DNA of 64,000 nucleotides from Gongronella butleri (GCA_025201375.1 JAIWZP010000006.1:930001-994000); one strand, 5' to 3'; shown: positions 12,675-24,704, counted from the first letter of the stretch. The notes: generated by a model not told the origin, from the sequence alone. Numbers and translations are program-made.

Positions 12675-15001
12675 AAATGCGTTGGATTGGTTGATTTTGA
12701 TGGGATTTTTTTTCCTTTTTTTTAAAAAAAAAATAATAGACGAGGCGCAGCAGATCAAGAACCACGCGACACGGACGGCGCAGGCGTGCACGAAGCTGAT
12801 TGCGAAGAAACGATGGTGCCTGACAGGGACGCCAATTCAGAATCGTGTCGAGGAATTGTATAGTTTGCTGCGTTTTCTGCGCATCCAGCCTCTGTGCGAG
12901 ATGAAGGCGTTCCGTCAGACGGTGTCTGCGCCGATCCAGCAGGGCCAGATGCCGCTGGCGCTGCGGCGGCTCAAGGCGGTGCTCATGGTCATCATGCTCA
13001 GGCGCACAAAGCACATTTTGCATCAGCAGACCGGTAGCAGCAGCACCAGTAGCAGCACCAGTAGCAGCAATGCGTCATCGGGCACGTCGACGCCGCAAAA
13101 ATCTGGCGACGCGACCACGATCGTGTCTGGTGCAACCACGACCTCCAATGCATCGTCACCCGTGGCGACCAATGCCACGGCTTCCGCCGCCGACTCGCCG
13201 GCATCATCCTCATCCAATGTTGTCATCTTTGGCTTGCCGCCACGCGAGCGCCAGGACATTGTGCTGACATTCTCGCCACATGAACGCGCACTCTACGATT
13301 TTTTGCAAGCAAAAACCAGGCATTGGTTGCGCTCCATCGTCGACACTGGCAAGGAATCGCGCAATTACCTCAATGTCCTATGGATGGTCCTGCGATTGCG
13401 CCAAGGTATGAAAAAAAAGCAGCTGCCAAAAGAGCCCAAAAAGACGAGATTTGGGAGTGAATGAGATAGGGTAGAAAAACAAGGAGGCGAAAAAAAGAGC
13501 CAATTCACATGACCTGCCCTGTTTTTTTTTTCCTTGCTTTTTAGCATGCAATCATCCCAAACTGGTGACCAAGGCGATTTCCAAGGATGACGACATTATG
13601 GCATTGGCGTCAGATGGGTCTGTGACGCCGTCTTTGTTGGCCGGGCGCAAGATGAACGATGCCAGCATGGATCAGCTACTTGCCGCGCACATGTCCAAGC
13701 AATTGGGTTGGGATGCCATCTCGCCATCCCCGTCGTCAACTTCATCGTCACCATCGCCCGCGCCCCCATCCGACAAGACATGTGAACTTTGTGGCCGGTC
13801 TGTCTTTTTTTTTCTCTTTTTTTTTTCCGTGCCATTGTGCGCATCGGGCGATTTTATTTTGGCTGACACGCCTTTTTTTTTTTTATCCAATTAGTGCACG
13901 CGACACGATGGGCATCCTAGCGCTGTACTGCTCGACGTGCACGCAGAGGATTGCCATGTATACCCAGCATGCCACGCGTATGCCATCCAGCAAGATCAAC
14001 AAAATGATAGAGATCTTGTCCGACACGCGCAAACATGCGCCCGACCAAAAGACCATCATCTATTCACAATTCACCTCCATGCTGGATCTCCTTGAGCAAC
14101 CACTGGCTGACAACGGGTTCAAGTTTTGCCGATGTAAAGCGGGAAAAAAAAAAGGGTTGTGGCGCGGGGTCTTTGCTCGGGCGCGAGCGCGATCCATTTT
14201 GGACACGTGCCCTCGGCCCCTCTTGCCCTCGCCTCTTAGCTTTTGCATGAATGCAATGCAAAGAGAAACATGATTCCTAACGTGATCTTTTTTTTTTTGA
14301 AAAAAAAAAAACAAGATGACGGCGCCATGTCGACGTTGAATCGCGAAAAAAGTCTCGCGATGTTAAAGACGGACCCCGAATGCACGGTGATGCTGACGTC
14401 CCTCAAGTGTGGGTCACTCGGGTAAGTCATTCCCCCTCCCCCCCCCTTCCCTCTTTGCCCACCGCCGACGCCACGGGCGGTGTGACACCTGCCAAAAAGC
14501 CAGCGTGTCGCGTTTCCCTTTGGAACTTTCCTTTGAACCAAGCATCTTGTTTGACCTAGGTTGAACCTTACCGCTGCCAACCGAGTGATCTTGCTCGATG
14601 TGTGGTGGAATCCCGCCGTGGAAGGTATGGAATCCCCCATGGACAAGAAAGAAACGCCGCATTTCCCTCATTTCACATCATTCGATCCATTTTTTTTTTG
14701 TTTTTGTTTTGTCAATAGATCAAGCCATTGACCGTGTACATCGGATTGGTCAGAAGCTGCCTGTCCATGTGACGCGATTACTGATTGACAACACCATTGA
14801 ACAAAAGATCATCAAGCTGCAAGAGCGCAAGGTTTGACTTTTAAAAAAAAATCGCGCATTTTTTTTTTATCTGAACTCTTTTTTTTTTTTTGCGACGCGC
14901 GTCACACATAGGCATTGATAGCCAAGGGAGCCCTGGGTGATCATGCTACGACCACCAGCAAGCTGACGATCAAAGAATTATTGTCCTTGTTTGATGTTTA
15001 A
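10726..15001 (+). CDS. SNF2-family DNA-dependent ATPase, RAD5/HLTF/ULS1 group, 992 aa
   Basis: Twelve exons: 10726-10869, 11007-11379, 11480-11517, 11596-12171, 12318-12633, 12740-13405, 13545-13797, 13895-14133, 14316-14421, 14560-14624, 14719-14831, 14912-15001, totalling 993 codons in one frame. The ATP-binding loop GGILADMGLGKT (residues 372-383) and the Walker B DEAQQIK (483-489) are formed across splice junctions. LTGTPIQN, the LRRTK block and, near the C terminus, DQAIDRVHRIGQK (926-938) complete the Swi2/Snf2 helicase core. DEAQ rather than DEAH places it in the RAD5/HLTF/ULS1 branch, nuclear remodellers or translocases in damage tolerance or SUMO-linked turnover. Between the helicase lobes only a four-cysteine remnant (C784-x2-C787, C801-x2-C804) stands where the branch normally has a RING finger. 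A serine-rich insert lies around 577-640. The N terminus is basic and low-complexity. Ubiquitin-ligase activity therefore cannot be assumed. Confidence 0.93.
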
Positions 15002-16193
15002 ACTTGAATTTTTTTTATTAAAAGTGGATTTGTGCTGTCTTTTTTTGCTGCGTGCGGCCTTTTGCCACTGTGCAGATGGCAATGCAAGACTCACGGGGGA
15101 CGAGGATGGCAGCCATTGGTCAAAAGGCAAGGGGCCGCGGGAATCGCCCAAAAGGCAACAGGCCCCGATAGCATCATAAAAAGGTGGAGACCAAGCGGGT
15201 GGTCGGCTGGCAAAAAGTCACCAAAGAGGAAGGCACGGCCGCCTTTAAAAGGCAAGATTTCGTTTTTTGGAAAGGTGTAATCGAACTTTCCACGTTTCCG
15301 TGCCGAGAAAAAAAAAAAAAGCACGAACAGTGTGAGGCAGATGGTGCCGTCGTGGTGACACATCTACCATGGAAACCCAGGGATCGACGAGAACATCCTT
15401 TTTAGTGGACATCGGTCTTTTTTTTCATTGCCAATTTTCTGTTCGCTCCTTTCCGTTGCGCGCGGCAACAGAGAGCGATCCAAACACCGTTTCGCGGATT
15501 TCCATGATCCACAAGGTGCAATTGTTTTCCCATGTCGATCCCCTCTATTGGGAAGGCTAGCTCAAGGAGCTTGTTTTTGATAGGGTCTTGATATTTTTTT
15601 TTCCATTCATGCGCATCATCTGACGCCCTTGCTTCTCGTGTGTATAGCAAGCAACATTTCCCCCCCCCCAAAACAAAGAGGCATTGTCAGTGACACCGAG
15701 CTGCAGCGCCTGGGCCAGGTGCCTTCTTTTGTTGATTCTAATTGACATCATTTGATGTTGTTTAGCATGAAAAGGGGGGGTCGGGGAGGGAGAGGGACAG
15801 GTTTGCAAAGGTGACTTTTGGCCAAGGAACTAGGAGGAGATGACCCAGCACTTTCCCTTGTACGTCAAAATCATGGCTTTCTTTTTTTTTTTGCGCATGT
15901 TTGGTGTGTTTCCAAGACTTCCTTTTTTTTGTTGTTTTTTTTTAGCTCAGCTTCATGGGCGCGAGAGGGCAGCAACAGCGAACCTAATTGTGCGCTTGCC
16001 AAAATAGAACATTAGGAAAAACGAGATTTCAGCGCCCGCGTGATAGAATTGACTGGCTATATAAAAAGGGCAAGCAAAAGGGCTCTTTTTTCTTTATAAT
16101 ACACTCTTCCATCACACCCAGGGAATTTTTTTCTTTTTTCTTTTTTTTTTTCTGTCGCATTTCCACTCCTCAATTCATGCCATCCTTTACAAA
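15002..16193. other. intergenic, 3' flank of SNF2 gene and promoter of Ca2+-ATPase
   Basis: No coding frame is supported. It holds a C run at 15661, T runs at 15880 and 15938, a TATA-like element at 16058 and a pyrimidine-rich leader just before the start at 16194. Confidence 0.5.
16058..16067 (+). promoter_or_regulatory. TATA-box-like element for the Ca2+-ATPase gene
   Basis: TATATAAAAA lies 127 bp upstream of the start codon at 16194 and in the same orientation, followed by a pyrimidine-rich leader. The spacing suits a fungal core promoter. The assignment rests on motif and position only. Confidence 0.5.
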
Positions 16194-17773
16194 ATGACTA
16201 AATCCACGCGAAACAGCAGCGACAATGAAGCGCCAGATACCACGACGGGGGATCATGTCCAGGTCAGCATGATTGATGCAACGACCCCGCACTCGGACGC
16301 TTCCAATCCTTTTGCATTTACGCCGATCCAGCTGTCCGCGCTCATGGATCCCAAGAATCTGCCTTTGCTCGTCACATACAATGGTTTGCAAGGCATTGCG
16401 CGCGGTCTACACGCCGATATCGTCAATGGTTTGCCCATCGACCCATCCTCCGAGCACATTGACAAGCGCGTCCAACTAGACGACGTCAAAGAGCCATCAT
16501 CACAGCAAAATGCGGCCTCGAGCGCCTCTTTATCACCTTCCACCGCCACAACGCCCTTTGATACGCGTGCTGCCGTCTTTGGTCACAATGTGCTTCCGCC
16601 TGTCAAATCCAAAAACATCTTTCAATTGATGTGGATGGCCTTTAATGACAAGACATTGGTAAAATGGTTCATCCATTGGGCCTCGTCCAAGCAAAGAAAA
16701 AGAGAGAGAGAAAAAAGCAATTGAACTCAGCCCTTTTTTTTTCTTTTTGGTTGCTTTGTGATCACCTTTTTTAGATCCTGCTGACAGTCGCCGCCGTGGT
16801 GTCACTTGCCGTTGGTCTGTATGAGGACCTGACGACCGTGGAATACGATGCACAGGGCAACAAGATTGCTGGTGTGCGCTGGGTCGAAGGCGTCGCCATT
16901 ATTGTCGCGGTGCTCATTGTCATTCTCGTTGGCAGCATCAATGATTTTCAAAAGGAGCGTCAATTCCGCAAACTCAATGCCAAAAACGAAGATCGTGAAG
17001 TCAAGGTACACAATGAAATCGCTTTTTTTTTCTTTTTTCTTTTTTCTTTTTTTTTTTTTTTTTTTTTTTGGCATGAATTCGACTGACCCGACTCTTTTTC
17101 AAAAAAAAGGTGACACGCGATGGTCTGACGCGCATGGTGTCGATTCACCAGATTCTTGTTGGTGACATCATCCATCTTGAGCCTGGCGACATTGTTGCTG
17201 CGGACGGAATCTTTATCGAAGGCCACAATCTGAAATGCGACGAGTCTGCTGCGACGGGCGAGTCTGATGCGGTGCGCAAGCAGAATTGGGAAGTGTGCCA
17301 GCGGCTGGCCAATGCACACAAGGACAGCGGCGTTGCTGATGGAGCAGGCGACTCGGACACCAATGAAAAGAAGCCATCGACCTCGGAAAGCAGCAAATCG
17401 ACCCCTGATCCGTTTATTCTGTCTGGATCCAAGGTCATTGAGGGCGTGTGCACGTATTTGGTGACGGGCGTCGGCATCCACTCGTACAATGGGCGCACCA
17501 TGATGGCTCTGCGCACCGAGAACCAGACAACACCGCTCCAAGAGAAGCTCAATGGGCTCGCGTCCATGATTGCCAAGCTGGGCTCTTGCGCGGGTCTGGC
17601 TATGCTTGTTGCCGTGCTCATCCGCTACTTTGTTGGCTGGAAGGCCACCGGTCCACCCAGCCACGCCACGGAAATCGTCCAGGACGTCATGGACATTGTC
17701 ATTGTCGTTGTCACCATCATTGTCGTGGCCGTCCCTGAAGGCCTGCCCCTTGCTGTCACCCTTGGTAAGGCCA

Positions 17774-17815
<42 letters not shown>

Positions 17816-20212
17816 GAAAAAAGAAAAGAAACCATTACTAATTCTGATTTTTTTTCTCCATCTCCGTCGTTTAGCCCTTGCGTATGCCACGCAGCGTATG
17901 CTAAAGGACAACAATTTGGTGCGTGTGCTTGCGGCGTGCGAGACGATGGGCAATGCGACGACGGTGTGCTCGGACAAGACGGGCACGTTGACACAAAACA
18001 AAATGTCTGTGGTGGCGGGCTCTTTTGGCACGTCGTTCCGCTTCTCCAAGGATGTGCCCGAGGACCGCAAGGACCTGATTCCACTGGGCAATGTGGCTGC
18101 CAAACTGCCTCCATCGGTGCTGCGCATGGCACACGAGTCAATTGCGATCAATTCAACGGCATTTGAAACAAAGGACGACAATGGCCAATTGCTGCTTGTG
18201 GGCAACAAGACCGAGACGGCGTTGCTGTCGTTTGCGCAAGAAACCGGATCTGAGCACCACGAGACCATCCGTACACGATACCCCGTCGAGCAAGTGTTTC
18301 CTTTTAGCTCGACACGCAAGGCCATGGCCACCGTGGTGCGCATCCCTTCGCCCAATGGCCCTGATGTGTATCGCGCCTTTGTCAAGGGTGCCTCGGAGAT
18401 CCTCGTGCATCACTGTAGCAAGATTGTGTCGCTGCGCCACCACCACCAACATGCGCAAAATGACGGAAACAGCGAAAATCACGGCAGTGCGTCGGTCAAC
18501 GTGCCATTGACGCGCTCGCTTTTGCAAGAAGACACCGATCGCATGGAACGCATCATCAAGAGCTACGCGTCGCGCAGTCTGCGCACCATTGGGCTTGCGT
18601 ATTGCGATTTTGAACAGTGGCCACCTGCACAATACGCATCTTCGCATGGTTCGTCTGACCAGGGCGAAGAAGTGGATGTGCCGTTTGACGTGTTGATTGA
18701 TGAGCAGCAATTGGTGCTTCTTGGTGTCGTTGGCATTGAAGATCCTTTGCGTCCAGGTGTCAAGGAAGCCGTCAAGGCATGCCAGCAAGCCGGTGTCTTT
18801 GTGCGCATGGTCACGGGCGACAATATGATGACGGCCAAGAGCATTGCCAAGCAGTGCGGCATTTATACAAGCGGTGGCATTGTCATGGAAGGCCCCGTGT
18901 TCCGCAATTTGCCACCTACGGAAATGGACGCCATCTTGCCGCGTCTCCAAGTTCTTGCGCGCTCCAGTCCCGAAGATAAGCAAATCCTCGTTGGCCGCCT
19001 CCAAGAACTTGGCGACATCGTGGCTGTGACGGGCGATGGCACAAATGATGGCCCCGCCCTCAAGTTGGCCGATGTTGGCTTCAGTATGGGCATTGCCGGC
19101 ACCGAAGTGGCAAAGGAAGCATCCAGTATCATTCTCATGGACGACAATTTCAGCAGCATTGTCAAGGCGATCATGTGGGGCCGATGTGTCAATGACGCCG
19201 TGAAGAAATTCCTTGAATTCCAGCTGACCGTCAATGTCACTGCCGTCATCCTCACCTTCATTTCCGCCGTCGTCTCGGACAATCAGAAATCCGTCCTCAC
19301 TGCCGTCCAATTGCTCTGGGTCAACCTCATCATGGACACCTTTGCCGCCCTGGCCCTTGCCACGGATCCTCCCACTATCGAATTGCTCCATCGCGCCCCA
19401 GAGCCACGCTCGTCCCCACTCATCACATTCACCATGTGGAAAATGATCATCGGCCAATCCATCTTCCAAGTCATTGTCACGCTCGTCCTCTTGTACAGCG
19501 ACATCCTCGCCTACGACTCGGAAGACATGATCCTCCAGACCATTGTCTTCAACACCTTTGTCTTTTGTCAAATCTTCAACGAAATCAAGTAAGTCCTCCC
19601 TTCCAAAAGAAAAAGACGCGTCGCCAGTGACGAATTGATGCATGACTGACGCGCTTTTTTCTCTTCTTTTTTTTTTCTCTTTTTAGTTGCCGCCGCATTG
19701 ACAGCAAACTCAATGTGTTTAGCAACATTCTGGCCAACAAGTTCTTCATGTTCATCTTTTTGCTGTGCGTGTTCCTGCAAGCGATCATTGTCAACTTTGG
19801 CGGCGCCGCGTTCCAGGTGACGCCCATCAATGGCACCGACTGGGCCATTTCCATTATCATTGGCATGTTCTCGCTGCCCATCGGTGCGCTGATCCGTCTG
19901 GTCCCCGACCGCTGGTTCGCCTTTTTGTTCCGCAACCCTGTCACGCGCAAGCGCTACCTCGGCCTCGAAAGCAACAAGACCACCACCGCAACGCCCACCG
20001 TCTACGTCACCGGCAACGACCGCGTCGCCTGGAACAATGGCGATGCTGCGGAGCGCGGCAATGCCACACCCGCACCTCCTGGCCTGCCTTCCGCCTCGCA
20101 ATCCATGGACAAACTCTCGCAATTCTCATCCATCCATTCTGACGCGCACGACAGCACAGCCTCCATCACACCGCCCTACTATGAAGAACAAAGTGACGCC
20201 CAGAAAAAGTAA
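16194..20212 (+). CDS. PMC1: P-type Ca2+-ATPase (PMCA/Pmc1 type), 1196 aa
   Basis: Five exons: 16194-16658, 16775-17005, 17110-17764, 17875-19588, 19687-20212, giving 1197 codons. It pumps Ca2+ out of the cytosol at the cost of ATP; fungal members mostly sit in the vacuolar membrane. Seen in the sequence: two N-terminal membrane segments (about 158-175 and 188-210), the PEGLP motif of the fourth segment (in the third exon), the phosphorylated aspartate in CSDKTGTLTQNK (D484), the hinge TGDGTNDGP (835-843), and a C-terminal set of hydrophobic segments from about 870. The length matches yeast Pmc1 (about 1170 aa). The C-terminal tail is short and Ser/Thr-rich, and I see no clear calmodulin-binding helix. 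Several mutually long antisense frames over this gene reflect its codon pattern. Calmodulin is encoded 22 kb downstream. The gene symbol is by family similarity. Confidence 0.95.
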
Positions 20213-20399
20213 TTTCCTATCTTGTATCCTAGTTTCCTCGCCTTCCCCCCTCCCCATTTCTTCTTTTTTTATTGTTTGACGCCTTTTTTCACGCGTCTCT
20301 TGTACCATATTTTTCTCTTGATTAAACATCCCTTGTATACACTGAAATTCATCCCAATGGTCTGCTGATGCCGATAAAACTTGGTTGATTAAACCGCTA

Positions 20400-21240
20400 A
20401 AATGGCTGTTTTGATGATTTTATTTGCATTTCAAGAGCATTTCCATGTTATTCGGCTTATAATCGCGACGCCAACCGCACCCCAACATCGAGTCCGTGAT
20501 ATTTCCGACAAAAATGAACCCAAACGTTGGGGCTACAGCATCAAGTTTTGAGAAAATACATGAGTTGCAGCAAAAATTGGCGTCGTTTTGCCGTTTCAGG
20601 GTGCCAATTCTGTGAATACTTATTGCTGAATAGCCCCGGTGCGGTAGGAACGCGCTGGTAAGAAAGCAATGGTGGCCAAATTTCTGATGGCTCGCATACA
20701 CTTTTCACAAGTTAGCATGAAAGGAAGTCGTTTTTGACGTGAAATCGCGTTTTCTCGCCAACCAAGTCTTCCAGTGCCCCGAAACGCGTCTGAATGCAAA
20801 GAGGTGAGCTGGAAACTTCGACTGGGATTCATCAGGCACGCGTAACAACATTTTGACGCGCGCCGCGCACAAATCAAAATTTCGTCGTGGCAAGCGTCCA
20901 AAACCAAAATCGAAAATTCAGGTCTCCAGAATTCCACCAAACTTGTACACAAGATGAAGCACATGGCGAAACCACGAAAAAGGACAAAAAAGATTGGGGT
21001 CCATCTGTTAGGTAGCGAGCAATGAGCGATTTGAGCTAAAATTTCAACGGCTAATTGCACGCGAAAACGCGTCCATATGGCCGTACCGACGCGTCCATCC
21101 GCATGAGAATCGCCACGTGCATGGAATTGATAGTGGCCTGGCGCGTGTAGCTCGACGTCTGACGCGGTTTATCACGCGTCGAAAATTACATATGATTTTG
21201 AAACCGTGTCAAAAATGCCAAAGAGTCCCTTTTTTCATAG
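20400..21240 (-). repeat. dispersed repeat with an internal open frame, copy 2 (reverse orientation)
   Basis: The reverse complement of about 20620-21240 matches 46180-46740 and, more weakly, 59580-60060. Near 21160-21190 it is identical to 46208-46240 over more than 20 bases around 'cgacgcgtgataaaccgcg'. On the minus strand an open frame of about 146 codons (21060-20620) shares FFV.FRGF, FIL..SL and EFWRPEFSIL with the frames in the other copies. Its orientation is opposite to those copies. No known transposase or reverse transcriptase domain was recognised. Confidence 0.75.
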
Positions 21241-23492
21241 ATTACCTATGTGCTCGTACGCAGTGAGCCACGGTCTTTCTAAAGGTGTGTTTTTCTTGGC
21301 GTTCCAGGTATTTTTGTCGAGTTAACCTTAAGTCGAAAATAAAACCCAAAATACATTTTACGCCGGAACCAGCCAACGGACCCCCGTTTTTTACGGCATT
21401 TCTGCTGGTGAATGCGACGCGTTCACATGGTGGTATGAGTGGCGTGGCGTTCTGAGGACCTAAATTTGAGGTTTTTCGGCGGGTCGACTGTACTCCTTGG
21501 AAAATCCGTGATTTCAAGAGTCGTCATGCGCGCCATCTAGTGATCGCAATGACTTGAGAGATGGTTCAATCGACGAGAAATGTCTGTAATTCGCTGGTAC
21601 AAGAGGCTGATTCACTAGCACATTGTAAACAGACTACCAAAAATCCAAAATACACCAAAATAGCGAAAATAGTGAATTTCTCGATCGCATCTGTGTGTTT
21701 TGCCTCCGGTTGTTGTCGTCATAGTGTATTACTGGTTTGCTTTTGTGAATAATAACTTTTGAGCGACCCAACCTTGCATAAAGTATTGAGTAATCGGCGG
21801 TCAATAATCGTTTTTCTTGGTGTCCCTTGATTTCTTTGGCAGAAACGGGAGCTCATTGTCTCGACGATAAATATAAAGTGAATTCTGGCCAAGAAATGCA
21901 TCGAAGGGTCAAAACAGATTTATTACATTACCACTGCATGCCATTGTACGTGAATTTACAAAGAGAAAATCGCGCAAAAATGACCGGTGAGCCGGAAAAG
22001 GAGTACAATTGGTAACTCTGAAATTTGATGGAAAGACTGAAACATGGATGGACTGAATGCTTGTGCTAGTTCCATGCAATCCAGACAAGTTTGACTCCGA
22101 GAAAATTGGAATTTGTCGTTTTCCACAAAATCCAGGCATTTCTCATCAACTACAATCGCTATGGGAATGATGCCAATGTCAAGGCCGAGCTTGATGTGCC
22201 TTGGAGCCTGCCGCAAAAGGCATGAATGCCGCCCTGCCGCAGTTTTGAGGCGCGTAATGCGATCAAAACGTCGCGATTTTTTTTGTTGCGCGTTTCCAAA
22301 AGCCCGCGATATAATATCAGTCGCAGCGTGATCATAAAATAATATGATGCGCGCATTCAATACAGTGTGCGCATCTGCGAATTCATGGCCTTTGGCCAAT
22401 ACGTAGTGGACCTTACGTATGGCCGTTTTCTTTCATTTTTCTCTTTTCTTTCTTTTTTTTTCTTTTTTTTCTATTTACGCGTGTGTTTGGCTCATGGGGG
22501 TCCACTGAAAAGTCCAATGGCAAGTCATCAGAGTGCATCTATTTTGCCGCCGCAGCCTCTGCGTTCTTGGTAAGCGAGGAAAATGGTGAATAATCTTTTT
22601 TTTATTTTTGTCGTGCACACACGTCCATTATTATTAAAGGTCATCTGGAAAGGCGGCGCTTCAATTGTGCACTGGTTTGTGCGCATGTCACCTGCCGCAG
22701 TTCTCAGGGCCGACGGCACGTGGGAACCATTGGCCGCTTTTTTCATTTTTTTACGCGTGCCCACAGGGTACCCGAGATGAGGATCGACGCAAGAAACATT
22801 ACCATGTTCATGGCAGGGTACGCAAGGCGCGCTGCCGCAGTTGCCATTGCGGCTGCGAGGCACTCGATCATTTTTGTCAGCCATAGGCCGTGCATTTTTT
22901 TTTTTTTTTTTGGCGGGAGGCATGTGGCACCATCCACCGGGATTGGAGAACAATGTAATGGGCCCAGAGAGCTCCAGAAGACCCCACCGGGTATCAATTC
23001 ACCCAAGTAGGGCTCGTCATCATCTTAATGGCGGCAGCAAATAGATGGTGCGCAGAAAAACACACTGCAGCACGGCACCTTGCCCCTTTTTTTTTTTTGC
23101 AAGCCAGCCAATGAGCTCGGAGGTTTGGCCGATGACCTAGATGTACATCATCGCGCCGTAATAAGGAGCCCAATTCGGCTCCCTCTCCCCTATGAATGAG
23201 AGGATGACGCGTTCAAGGCGGATTGTCCGACGCATTTCTTGCTTGTTGCTGCTTTCTTATGCGGCAAGGCTGATGTCTTGCGCCACTGGATGAGTCAGTG
23301 CGCCAAATGGATTTGCCATTACGGACGCCAGGGCCGTGTGTTTCATGAGTCTCATTGGAGAAAAGCCAATTTTTAGAGCTGGCACAGCTTTTTTTTAGTG
23401 AGTCCCTATTTTTTTTCAGCTGCGCCATGCGGTGTAAATGCCGACTTCCGATTCGACAAGACTACCGCAGCAAAATGAGCCTGAATTGGGGG

Positions 23493-23500
23493 TATAAAAA
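23493..23500 (+). promoter_or_regulatory. TATA-box-like element for the 266-aa orphan gene
   Basis: TATAAAAA stands 98 bp upstream of the ATG at 23591 in the correct orientation, followed by a T/C-rich leader. It supports 23591 as a real gene start. The evidence is motif and spacing only. Confidence 0.5.
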
Positions 23501-23590
23501 TAGGGAGTTTCCTAACCTGTTTCCCCTTTTTTTTTTTTCTTATCATCAACTCCCTTTCTTCCCAAATCACATCCTCTCTTTATTTGCAAA

Positions 23591-24391
23591 ATGGCCGCTA
23601 TCGCCTTTGCCGAGACCATCCCCCAGTCGAACGACGTTGACTTTTATGTTGAATGGCTGGACAGCCAAAACGACTTCCCATCGTTGGACGCGAGCCCCAA
23701 GGACCATGCCGGTGCGAATCATTTGCAAGCGTGGCATTACGTGCAAGCAAAAGATGCCGAAGACGAGTCGCTTGCAAGCCATTGGATGAAGTGGGTGACC
23801 ACCGAGACCGATGGTGCGTGGCAGCTCGTTGAATCCAAGCAATATGTGGATGTGGCCACGGAAGCGCAACATCTGCCTGAGAAGCAAGCACCCAAGAAAC
23901 CTCAACGCCGCCAACAACAGCAGCGCGCTATTGTGGAGCCGACCGACGAAGAGAAGCGACGCATGTATTGGGAGCTCGTGGACGCCATGGAAAACGACGC
24001 CAGTGGGTTCGACGATTTGTACGAGATCCGCAAGACGGTCGGCAACGCGGGCGCACGTGCGCATGCGCTGCAGTACCACCGTCGTCTCACCAGCCTGATG
24101 CATCACGTGCAGAACCAATGTCTTGACCTGGGCAGCAAACTCACCTATGGCCTGAACACCATGGAGCAATTGCTCGCTTTGGACCGCCAGCGCGACCCGC
24201 AAGGCAAGAACATCAAGCTGCAAGAGCAGCACGAGGCCCTCAAGAATGTCCTCGATGATAATCTCATGTTCAACAAGCGCATGGCTATGTACGCTATCCG
24301 TCTGGCCGCAAAAACACCACGCACCAAGAATTCATCGCACGAAATCAAAAAGAATCGACCCGTCGTCCTGGATTCAGACTTTTCACTGTGA
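23591..24391 (+). CDS. hypothetical protein, 266 aa, single exon
   Basis: I do not recognise this protein. It is an intronless frame with a TATA-like box at 23493, a pyrimidine-rich leader, and codon use like its neighbours, so I take it as a real gene. It has no signal peptide or membrane segment. The N-terminal third is acidic and rich in Trp and His. Residues 98-112 are basic and Gln-rich (KKPQRRQQQQR). From about 117 to 240 it is predicted to be helical, with regularly spaced Leu, Met, His and Gln (YELVDAMEN-like and LMHHVQNQ-like helices) that would suit a coiled coil. The C terminus is basic and then ends in an acidic-hydrophobic tail. A cytoplasmic or nuclear helical adaptor is possible, but that is a guess from composition. 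Confidence 0.7.
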   Translation: MAAIAFAETIPQSNDVDFYVEWLDSQNDFPSLDASPKDHAGANHLQAWHYVQAKDAEDESLASHWMKWVTTETDGAWQLVESKQYVDVATEAQHLPEKQAPKKPQRRQQQQRAIVEPTDEEKRRMYWELVDAMENDASGFDDLYEIRKTVGNAGARAHALQYHRRLTSLMHHVQNQCLDLGSKLTYGLNTMEQLLALDRQRDPQGKNIKLQEQHEALKNVLDDNLMFNKRMAMYAIRLAAKTPRTKNSSHEIKKNRPVVLDSDFSL

Positions 24392-24704
24392 AGTCCCTCT
24401 CTAATCCCTTGCTAGATCCTTCTTTTTGATACCATTTTCATTTTCCTTTGCGTTTTTTCTTTTTTTTTTTTTTTTTTTACCCACTTCGTAATAAAGAAAT
24501 CCCCCAATGGACCCTGCCAAGCGGGTCAATTGAACCAATCAGAACCGGCCAGCTTTTTCGAGAGCAGAAATGTGGCCCTGACATGCCAAAAGGGTCAATT
24601 GTCTTTTCTTTTAGCTTTTTTTTTTCGTTTTTTTTTATCGTCGTTTCCAACCCTTTCCTTTCTCTTTCTCCCCTCTTTTTTTTCTGTATTTTTTATCACT
24701 GTCG
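24392..24704. other. short intergenic region between orphan gene and DnaJ gene
   Basis: It is T-rich with long T runs at 24460 and 24620-24680. It probably combines the 3' end of the upstream gene and the promoter of the DnaJ gene. No element can be named. Confidence 0.4.

Larger units (their letters stand above)
20213..23590. other. 3.4 kb gene-free interval with old repeats
   Basis: No supported gene. Positions 20400-21240 are a dispersed repeat (separate entry). Positions 21240-22400 are A/T-rich and resemble the repeat-bearing gaps elsewhere. Positions 22440-23050 hold short open stretches with plausible splice signals but no coherent protein (see rejected items). A TATA-like element at 23493 serves the next gene. 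Confidence 0.45.

Noticed and set aside
18153..19643. 496-codon antisense frame across the Ca2+-ATPase gene, and similar ones at 16960-18141 and 28111-29337
   Set aside because: They are shadows of strongly coding exons on the other strand, have no homology and cross real splice sites.
21956..22399. 147-codon minus-strand frame in the repeat-rich gap
   Set aside because: No domain recognised and no splice or promoter support. It may be part of an old element but cannot be assigned.
22517..23010. Short multi-exon gene starting MASHQSASILPPQPLRSW
   Set aside because: The donor at 22570 is good and a later frame is open, but each acceptor tried gives an unconvincing low-complexity product. Kept as unsupported without transcript data.
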